Assembly (NCBI GenBank): GCA_019044685.2
Contig: JAGTXX020000013.1
Coordinates: 1-64,000 of the forward strand
Reading direction: 5' to 3'
DNA length: 64,000 nucleotides
Origin: Nannochloris sp. 'desiccata'
Taxonomy: Eukaryota; Chlorophyta; Trebouxiophyceae; Chlorellales; Chlorellaceae
Each line of letters begins with the position of its first letter. Within the stretch, counting starts at the first letter, position 1. Under the pieces are notes generated by a model. That model saw only the letters and a list, made by a program, of their open reading frames with translations, had not been told where the DNA came from and did no database searches. Position numbers and translations under genes: made by a program. Below, piece by piece: positions 55,516 through 64,000 of the stretch.

Positions 55516-55875
55516 TAGTCGTAGAGAAATAGACAGGGTTAGATAAGTATAGTACATAGTACATTTTTTAGTACTTTATTTAGTATTTCATTTAGTATTT
55601 CATTTCAAACAGTAGAATACCCTTTACCCACCCGTGTAAAAAAAAATCCCAAGTTTGGACAGCAGCAGCCTCCCAGTGGGTCTGAGTTTGTACAATGCTG
55701 CAAATTTTGAAGGAAGAAAGACGCTTACACTGTGTTTCTCCATAGGCAAGAGTAAAACCGGGTCACACCGATATTATACTGGTTAACTGGTAAGCTATAA
55801 TGACAAAAATCACGTGAATACACATTTTAATAAATTAACTTGCCCTTAATTATGTAGTAGGCGCAGTAATTTTAG
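55516..55875. other. Convergent spacer
   Basis: 360 bp between the stops of the glycosidase-like gene and the first SBP gene. TGTAA at 55635-55639; TAGTATTTCAT is tandemly repeated at about 55576-55601. Confidence 0.4.
55635..55639 (+). terminator. TGTAA poly(A) signal, glycosidase-like gene
   Basis: TGTAA 120 nt after the stop, followed by an A run. Confidence 0.35.
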
Positions 55876-58800
55876 CTACAGTTGCATTGTTCTTAAATAG
55901 GCGACAAGCGCTGCTGTACCAGCAGCTGCCACCACCAGTGCCCCTCTCGGTACCAGCGACAATAAAACATTCTTTTCTTCTTCACCTCCATCATTACCCC
56001 TACCTTGTCCAGTTGTTGTAGAGCGAGATAGTGCTCTCAATTCGTCGTCAACCAGCTGCATTGCTTGACACACAGTATCTAAATACCTATTCTTTCTTTC
56101 TAAACGCAATCTTTCTTGCTCTGAGCGTCTCCTGCTGCCACCTCGTCCCTTGACTTCAGTCCCTACGTCTATTACGTCTTTACTGTTATTACCGACGTCA
56201 TTAGTACCAGCCAGCACCGCAGTAGCATCCCCGTTCTTTGCACTGCTCGCCTCCATGATCTCTACCTCCTTCTTGGGACCATACTTGTTCCATCGTGTAG
56301 GAGATCCGCTGCCACTACTACCAGAGTCTTCGCCCTCATCGTCATTCCTTCTTGCTCGTTGAGGTATCACTCCTTGCTTTTTCAACCAAATTAAGATAGG
56401 AGTGTTATTTGCAGAGATGGCAAAATCAAGAGGCCGAGCTTGATCATATGTAAAGGATCGAGTCCATAATTTAATTCCTTCAGGATATACAGAAGTAAGT
56501 GCGGATGCCATGGCCCCCTCGTCGTTGATTAAACACGCAAGGTGTAATGGAGTCAACCCGCCAGCTGCGGGAGCAGGCTCACAAATCCAACGACGACGAC
56601 TATCTGACGACCAGTCAGCAATGACTTGTACTACTGCAGCACAGCGGGATAATACGGCCAAATGAAGCATAGACAGCCCTTGTTTTGAATATGATTTGAA
56701 GTTTTCAATCACAGTGGCGGGGTCGGTGCCGGGAGGTTACCATGGCGGGGAGGATAAGACCTAAGAGCGCAGGCCAGCCGCGGACAATACAGGTAGCAAC
56801 AACACGTTGCGCTACCTCTGCAATGCGGTCTTCGCCATCTTTATTATTATCGGTAGTAGTAAGGCTAGTAGACGAAGAGGGGGCAGCAGCAGCAGCAGCA
56901 GGGGAAGCCTTGGTCCAGTCCAGCACCACGCCAACATTTTTTACAAAGGCAGCTACAGCATGCGCATCCCCCACACCAGCAGTATCGTATTCAAGCTGTC
57001 GAAGCTCTTTCACTACATCCTCGTTATCAATAACTAAGAATGGAACCGCAGTTGAGCTCAACAAGGATCCTCGCTGTACTTCAACAAAGTGCAACCCCTC
57101 AGCAGGATGGGGCAGTACAAATTCAACCACCTCGGAGTTGTTAAATTCAAAAGCATGTTTGTTCACAGCACCAATCACTTCTAAATCAGGTAAATTAGGC
57201 CCTTGTCTACATACCACCATATCCTGAGTACCAGAGATATTCGAGCCGTAGAGCCTAAATTTAGCAGCCTTGCCCGTAACCACAGCCACCGGCATCACTT
57301 GTTTGACACACAAGGCAGTAGAAGATCCAGCAATGATACGTAAAGTCACTATATCACGGGCACCAGCTTTTAAAGACACGTCTGAACCGATTTGAGCTAC
57401 TACTTTGCCATCAGGGCCTTCAAAAGTGTGTCTAGGGAAGAAAGAATGACTTTGAGAAATTGCATTTTCTAATAAGCCAAGAGAACCTCCAGATTCAAGT
57501 GCTGTGATTTCACGACGTGATAATAGCGTTTCTACGCTTAGATGCGTGCATCCAATACGTGCATTGTAAGTTAAATAACTTGAGTTTTGGAGGATGTTTT
57601 GCAGCTCAGCGGACATGCCTGCTGGAAGCTCAGACGGGTGAACGTTGAATAATTTAAAGCTAACGCGTGCAAGATCATAGGAAGCTTCGTAGTTAACTGC
57701 AGGATTGGTTTGATCGTGGTTAGATAACAATTCTTCTGCAATTTGGTACGAATTGAGATGGTGTTGTTGCTGTGGGTGAACAAGGGGCGGTTGTTGTGGT
57801 CTTGGAGCATGCGCAAGATGGACTTGTCGGGGTGCTGGTACTGCTGTAAATTGTACATCATCAAGAGTATGATGGTAATGCATCATAGAATCATCTATTT
57901 CTGCTGCGCTTGAAGGTCCTGGCAGGTTAGATGGCAATATAGGTGCATTGTATACCTGTCCTAAGAGTTCATCAACAGTAGTCGCCTGTGCATCCTCATT
58001 AATATTACCGTGAGTAATATATTTCTCCGTGGGGTGTCCATTAGAAGGGTGTAATACACCATCTGCAGCAAGATCTTTAAGAAGCTTATCAAGGTCATGC
58101 TCGGGTCTGATGGCTCCCCAACCACCAGCACCACCGGCATTGCGTTGGCCAGTTGGCCTAGGAACTGATGTCCCCCCTCCCTCATCTTCGCCATCATTTT
58201 CGTCGAAAGAAGGTACAAATTTCCATGAAGGATGCAGACAGTCTGTTGAACGGTGTGTCACTGAGGTCATTTGGAGTCCAGTCGGCATGTTTTTAGAGTT
58301 TTGTAATTTTCTAGGAGAAGACGAGTTTGCATCATCAAGGTAACGCGGGCGTGACGCAGCTTCACGAGCTTGTTTTCTACGAGCATTATGGAGATCGAGC
58401 TTTGCTCGGCATGATCTCTTGTCACCCTCAAATTCTGAAAGAAGCTGGAAACGTCCGCACTGCTGACAGAACCGCATGTGGCGACCTTCTAACACCATTT
58501 GGCTGAGGGTAGCATGATAGTTGCAGATACGGTATCTCTGCAAATAAATTCATGGGTTGAAAGGTTGGTAAAAACAGCATAACCTGTGGTAAGAATAACA
58601 ATGATGCTGGGCGGTATATCTCTGTAGGATAGACATATTTACTTTGGGAGAATACTAGGCCGGCTGAAAGGACTCAGTGTCATTTTCTGAAAGTACATAC
58701 CTTGTGATAAGCTCTGCGTTTTGGAAGAGCGATGCGGCACCCCTCCACCTGCAGTTGTGAAAAGTTGAGTATGCTTGTAAAATCAAAAATAAAAACTATC

Positions 58801-59078
58801 CTTGAAACCGAGAGTAGAACTTCACAGCGCATGTATGCGCATTATAGAAGCTCAATATCAAGGAGACACACTGCATCGGTGGTATGGGAAGGACAAAAGA
58901 GGAAAAACAAATGTATGCCATCGTCATACTCCTAGATTGAAAGAACCCCTGCGCTGCGCTGGCTAAATCAACTAATGCCGTTGCCTACCTGACATTGTGT
59001 CTTCCTGGGGTTATCTCGGAGTATATGGGACTCTTCGTCTACCGGTGGACTATCGCTCTGTTTTTCTACATCTAACAT
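55876..59078 (-). CDS. SBP-box transcription factor with ankyrin repeats, copy 1 (frameshift)
   Basis: Exons 59078-58989, 58748-58701 and 58537 onward rebuild a full SBP domain. Zinc site 1 is complete as C-x4-C-x16-C-x2-H (TQCQVEGC ... RYRICNYH). In site 2, CQQC is followed by GRFQ where the family has a His, and the nuclear signal KRSCRAKLDLHNARRK follows. The long exon reads on to 56705 in one frame; the next 270 codons, to 55876, lie in another. Their translation (PPGTDPATVIENF, SMLHLAVLSRC, TPLHLACLINDEG) continues the protein as ankyrin repeats, so a one-base frame change near 56737-56743 or a sequence error splits it. The C-terminus has one membrane segment (VPRGALVVAAAGTAALVAYL). The layout resembles Chlamydomonas CRR1 and large plant SPL1/SPL12-type proteins. 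Confidence 0.82.
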
Positions 59079-59525
59079 TGGCTTTTATCTGAAAATATTT
59101 ACAAGCACACACTGAGTGCGACACTCCTGAAACTGAAGAAGTGATCTTAAAGAGTAATAAAAAGTAATGATTCCAGTGATAATTGTAGTAGCCAACCAGG
59201 CCATGGTTTTTGTTCACATACGACGAGATGCATCAGAACTACATCAGAAGTGAGCCCTCATGAGATGTGATCACAGCCACCCTCATTTCAAGGGAAAAGC
59301 ATTACAACGTTTTCAGACATTTTCTCAGGCCTTGATCTCATCCATTGTGCCTCTAGAAACAGTCTGCTGACAATGCTAATCTAAAAAGTCGTTACAATAA
59401 ATTTAGAGCGACTTTAAAATCAAAAAGCGGAGAGCAAGCCACTTGGGGAAAAACACTTGGAAAAAATTGACAAATATGATTCTTTGATTGGAGTTATAAT
59501 TAGATACGTGTATTTCTACTGGATT
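59079..59525. promoter_or_regulatory. Spacer between the two SBP genes
   Basis: 447 bp that hold the promoter of copy 1 and the 3' end of copy 2, both on the minus strand. No GTAC cluster, the SBP core site, was noticed. Nothing else seen. Confidence 0.4.
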
Positions 59526-62500
59526 TTAGAGTTCCACATTAGCTGCGTTGACAATAGCCTTGATCTCAACCTCTTCAAGAGAAGGCCGCTGCCGCTGCTG
59601 TAGCTCTTGCTCTGCTACAGCTGCAACGGGGTTAAATTCATTGCCTTCATTAGATGCTCTGCATTTTAAATACTTACCCACTACTGTGGGCACGCATATA
59701 GCAAGCAACAAGGCTATAGTTGCCGCTACAGTCATTCTCAACCATGCTTCCTTCCCACTGCTCACAGCAGGCAAGGGAACCAGACACAGGGTAGAATTAA
59801 TTATTAACAAGGCAGCATTCCGGAACCTGCTTAAACCCAGTGTGTTGGTCATAGCCAAGAGCCAAAGGGTGCTTAGCACGGCACGCGCACGCGGACTTGA
59901 GCACAACATGTTGAATGCGCTTGTTCTCACCTGCGCCATTGCAGCTGATCTATTAAGACTAACAGCCATCAGAGTCATCACTGCAGCACAAAATGTAGAC
60001 CACAACATCTCTGAAGGTCCCTGGTCAAAGCTAGTAAAAGAAGTAATCACTACAGCAGGTAAGACGGCAGCACCCAGAGCAATGCGCTCAGGCAGTAGAG
60101 CCGGCAACAGCACTGTCAACACCAAATGACAAATAAATAAAAGCAGACTACGTGGCGTTATTGCCGCCATCGTAGATTCTGGAGCAATAACAAAAGATTC
60201 GGTTGTAATGGGTCTTCGCCTTGTCCGCCTGCCACTGATGTCCCTGGCTGTTATCGCTGCTGCCCTCTCAGTACCATTAAGTCCTGCTGCCTGGTTATTG
60301 TCGTGTATTACCACATTTAATGCCATAGGTGACATTACGGACGGCTCTCTGCTCACGTTTTCTAGGCTATGTGGAGAACTAATTTTAGAAGATCGAACAG
60401 AGGACGAGTTTGAAGACGAGGCACCTTCATCATCACCATAGGCAGAGCTACGAGGAGGCAGAATAGTAATAAAAGGAGTAGAATGGCGTCCATTGGTGTT
60501 GTTATTCATGGCTTGATCTCTTTCATATAGTTTTTGCTGTTGCTCGGCAACTTTTTTGATCTTTCGCTCAAGCAATTGTTGAGGAGAGGAAGGAGCCATC
60601 AGAGTGCGTTGTTTATACATTGCTGATAAAGCTTCAGCAGCACCAGGAACACCTTGGAGGACCAACATTTGAAGCAATTCATCTTGTCCAAGAGAAGCGG
60701 CAATAGAAAGAGGACTGACGCCAGCAGCAGGCGGTACAACACTCCATGCAGCAGTAGCTCCAATAACCCACTTATTCAATGCAGTTGCAATAGAGCATGG
60801 CTCATTCAACATAGCAGCAAGGTGCAGTGCATTCAAACCCCACGAGGCAGCACTATCTTCTGCGTTAAATAAAGCAATGCAGTGAACAGCAGCCCAGGCA
60901 CCTAAAACTTCAACAAGTGCAGCATCTCCAGAGACGACTGCAGCTGAAAGAGGAATCACACCAGTACCCAACAAGCGAGACACACAGTCCAGACCTTGCG
61001 CAGCAGGCATAGCAGCAGCAATTACGGGAAGAACCAACCGCAGCACAGCAGGCCATCCTTTTTTCAAACTCACTGCAGCTACTTCTTGAGCTACCTGTGC
61101 AATTCTGTCCACTGTTTCATCCTGCATCTCCGTCGCTAAGGAGGCGCCAATATCAATGCGTTTACGCATTTGCACAATCAAACCAAGTTTTTGAATGAAC
61201 GCAGAGACTGATATGCCATCAGAGTCACTCTCGAGTTGCCTCACTTCTGCAACGGCCAGAGGGTCGTCAAGGACAACAAACCCAATAGGAGAGCTGACAA
61301 ACGGTCCACGAGCAATTTCCATAGCGTACCCACCAGCATTAAGAAGGGGAACCGCAACATGCAACCACCCGCCACCAGTGCCACTGGCATCGCTGTTGTT
61401 CTCATCAAGGAGAGCAGGATCGCGATTAATCACCTCAATATGTGCATTGCGGCATTGAGTACGACAGAAAATACGGTCATTTTGATTAAAATCCATTCCT
61501 TGACCAAGTATAAGGAAAGATCCCTTATAATCAGGGGTTGCTGCTAATGGCCGGACAGAAAACAACGAAGGCACAGGTGGACGATGCGTAGAATCAGTTG
61601 TAGTAAGATCCAATACCATTTTTACTTCTCCAGCAAGTACAATAGCAGCTTTAGGACCGTCAGCACTCTGCATTTGCAGTAATAGAGCTTCAGCAGCGGG
61701 ACTACCACAAAGGCCAAGTCCTGTATTACGCAAAGCACGATGTACAGTACTACAGACGCTTCTATCCAGCCATGCACGCTCAGATTCAGTTGAGAGTATA
61801 CTTGTAGTGAGGTGGATACACCCAGGACGCATTGCAATTTCACCATAGGTCGGTGTTTTAGTCATCCATGCGGTGAGCTCATGAAGTAAACCAGGAGGCA
61901 ACTGTGCAGGGGTCATTTTAAACAGCTTCATAGACAACGTCATGACATCTTGCTCAGGAGGTACACGCGGACCATTTGCATTTTGAAGTTGCTGTAATAA
62001 ATTAAGTAATTGACCGACGACGGGTGTTTGGGCATTGCCGCCAAGTGCACCAGAAAGTGCATAGCTTGGAGCACCGGGATGGAAAGGACCACCACGAGCA
62101 GCGCTGGGAACATTGCCATTCATAGTAGAACCATTGTTACTAGTATTGCTGTTATTGTTATTCGGGAAGACGACCGATGGTTGTGAACCACCATTGCTGC
62201 CATTTGAGATTTGCGATTGTAAAGATCTCAACATTTCTCCAATATGGGCATCCCTAGCATTTTGCTGCCGAGCTTGCTGTTGTAGAGAACTAGTGTCCCA
62301 CTGGTGTTGTTCGTCGGCAGACGCTGCTGCCGCAGCAGCTGCCAATGCAGCTACCCTAGTGTTATCACCTCTACTACGAGCACTATGTCCAGTGTGGTTA
62401 TTATTGTGCTGCATCTGTGATGCAACATCGGTAGATTGAGTAGTACCTCCATTCGGTGGCCAGGCAAAGGCGCTGCCCGTCGTGCCCAACGACATTGGCT

Positions 62501-63974
62501 CAGATTTAATAGTAGGCACCCCAACAGCAGTATTAGCACCAGCGTTAGAAGTAGTATTACCATTGCCCATACCATGAGTGCCGTTGCCACCAGTGCCACC
62601 ATCTCTAAGGAATTGCCGCAAAGCATCAGCAGTTAAGCCAGCTGACGGAGGCATAGCTGTAGGGTGAGCAGGCTCAGAAGTCAGCACCGGAATACGTTGC
62701 CGTTGCTGCTGATGTTGTTGTTGAACCTGGTTATGTTTTGTAGTAGTATTAGCTGCTGCTACTTCTGCTAATACAGCCACCAAATCAGGGTGCATATGAG
62801 CAGCAGAACCACCACCATTCATTCCATTCGAAGTTGACCCTACAACACCGCCGCCGCCGCCAGTTGAGGAAGATGGCATCCAACCACTAGAAGCAAGGCT
62901 CTGCATACCTCCAGCTAAAGAAGAACCTAATCCATTCATTAAAAAATCATCACGGGCGATATTTTGCAGCATTAGGTTCACGTCAAGGCCATTACCAGCA
63001 CCAACGGGAAGAGGAGGGATGCCCCAAGGATGAGGTGGACTGCCACCACTGCGATGGTATTTGAGTTCAGAACGAGAACGGCCACTGCCCTCACCACCGC
63101 TGTCAGAATCGGTGAGACTACCTTCTAGTTTTCTACGGCGTTCGTTATGCTTTTCAAGTTTGCGGCGGCACGAACGGCGGTCACCATCAAATTCATCTAA
63201 AAGCTGGAAACGACCGCACTGCTGGCAAAAGCGGATACTCTGACCTTCTACTACCATGCAATTCAATTCTAAATGGTATGGGCAAATCTGGAAAGGAAAT
63301 ACGAGGGAAAGGTTAAAAAGGGAAGTGAAGGTTACCAATACCAGCAATGCTGTCTCAACAATGATAAGCAATCAAGCACACAAACGCCCGTCATGTGGTA
63401 CATCCAACAAAGTGCCCATATGCGCTATTTCCAATATCCCACCTTGTATCTCTGCACATGAGAATTGAAACCACAGACTCCAATTAGTTCATAAATCGTA
63501 AATTAAGCAGTATAATTGCGTTCAAGTAAGCCGAAAGCAAGCGCAAGACGCAGCGTACCTTGTAATAATCTCTCAGCTTGTGCAGCGACCGATCACACCC
63601 AGGCACTGCGGAACCATCATTTGGAGAGAAATAAGTTGCATAAATTGCATTTGTTTGGAAGCTGAGGATTTGTTTGGTTAGTTTCTCCCAAGACCGGACA
63701 AATTGAACCTACCTTGGCATGCTACTCCTTTGCGCGGAGCGTCTTTGAAGAATGATCTCCCTCTTCCGCGTTTATATTGCGGACCCGGCCGTTGGAGTTG
63801 CCCGTCGATGGCTTGGCCATTTGGGACTTCTATGATATCTTGTTTCGCAGCAGGCACTTCAACGCCTTCTCCAATGCTTGCAGTCGCCCTGGAAGATTTT
63901 TGCATGTCGTCTAGGACACCTGCTCCAGAAGTTAGCATAGCCTCATGTTCAAAAGGAGGGGTAACCTCTTCCAT
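59526..63974 (-). CDS. SBP-box transcription factor with ankyrin repeats and membrane tail, copy 2
   Basis: Exons 63974-63713, 63605-63559 and 63287-59526 encode 1356 residues. The SBP domain (about 85-160) has zinc site 1 as CQVPGC ... ICPYH, a Gln in place of the site 2 His (CQQCGRFQLL), and the basic signal RRSCRRKLEKHNERRRK. A 400-residue Asn/Gly/Ser/Gln-rich activation-like region follows. Around residues 480-560 is a shared block also found in copy 1 (MTLSMKLFKMTPAQLPPGL). Ankyrin-type repeats (GLNALHLAAMLNEP, VSPLSIAASLGQ) lie near 900-970. About five hydrophobic segments (SLLLFICHLVLTVLLPALL onward) close the protein, so it may be membrane-tethered. The ATG is 26 bp from the window edge, so an upstream exon cannot be excluded. 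Confidence 0.85.
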
Positions 63975-64000
63975 GATAACAGTAAAGGATTTTCCAGCAG

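Noticed and set aside
56640..56745. A short intron joining the two frames of SBP copy 1 at GTAACC
   Set aside because: No downstream AG gives the required phase, and the sequence between is GC-rich coding-like, unlike the AT-rich introns of this genome.
1..64000. CRISPR arrays, bacterial operons or ribosomal RNA genes
   Set aside because: No regularly spaced short repeats, no rRNA-like blocks and no prokaryotic gene organisation are present; spliced genes on both strands show nuclear eukaryotic DNA.

Overview
This window is nuclear DNA from a photosynthetic eukaryote of the green lineage, most likely a chlorophyte alga with a compact genome. The lineage call rests on four things seen here: two SBP-box (SQUAMOSA-promoter-binding) transcription factors, a family confined to green plants and algae; an ABA4-type carotenoid enzyme; plastid-type phosphate/sugar-phosphate translocator-like proteins; and TGTAA motifs shortly after many stop codons, the poly(A) signal typical of chlorophyte algae. 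Introns are GT-AG, short (about 65-250 nt), few per gene, and crowded at 5' ends. The code is standard. I do not name a species.

Layout. 0-8 kb: THO2 (mRNA export) and a convergent GRIP-domain golgin. 8-13 kb: a Maf nucleotide pyrophosphatase and three tandem copies of an unrecognised membrane-protein gene, the middle copy a crossover hybrid. 13-21 kb: a DnaJ protein, a WD40-like protein, a 1.38 kb repeat-flanked insertion with a 10-bp target-site duplication, and a zinc alcohol dehydrogenase whose promoter region received that insertion. 21-27 kb: an unrecognised protein with an organelle presequence and two tandem TPT-family transporters. 27-33 kb: a scramblase-like protein and two tandem aquaporins sharing a 307-bp identical tract. 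33-41.4 kb: an ABHD1/3-type hydrolase and a 1907-residue membrane-anchored subtilase. 41.4-43.5 kb: the only gene-poor accessory stretch, with a decayed Helitron-type PIF1 helicase and an imperfect inverted repeat. 43.5-55.5 kb: a lysine-rich nuclear protein, CPSF1, BolA, ribosomal protein eL29-superfamily neighbour uL29 (RPL35), ABA4 and a glycosidase-like membrane protein. 55.8-64 kb: two tandem SBP-box/ankyrin transcription factors with C-terminal membrane segments.

The genes are mostly housekeeping (mRNA processing, translation, trafficking, transport) and are not organised as one pathway. What is unusual is (1) the cytoplasmic tail of the subtilase, which combines PPxY, tandem ubiquitin-interacting motifs and NPF, an epsin-like endocytic kit on a transmembrane protease; (2) the repeated signs of recombination between tandem paralogues (three independent clusters); (3) the young repeat-flanked insertion; and (4) the loss, in both SBP domains, of the histidine expected to bind the second zinc ion. 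All gene models below were assembled by eye from splice-site and reading-frame agreement; exon coordinates are given so they can be tested with transcripts.
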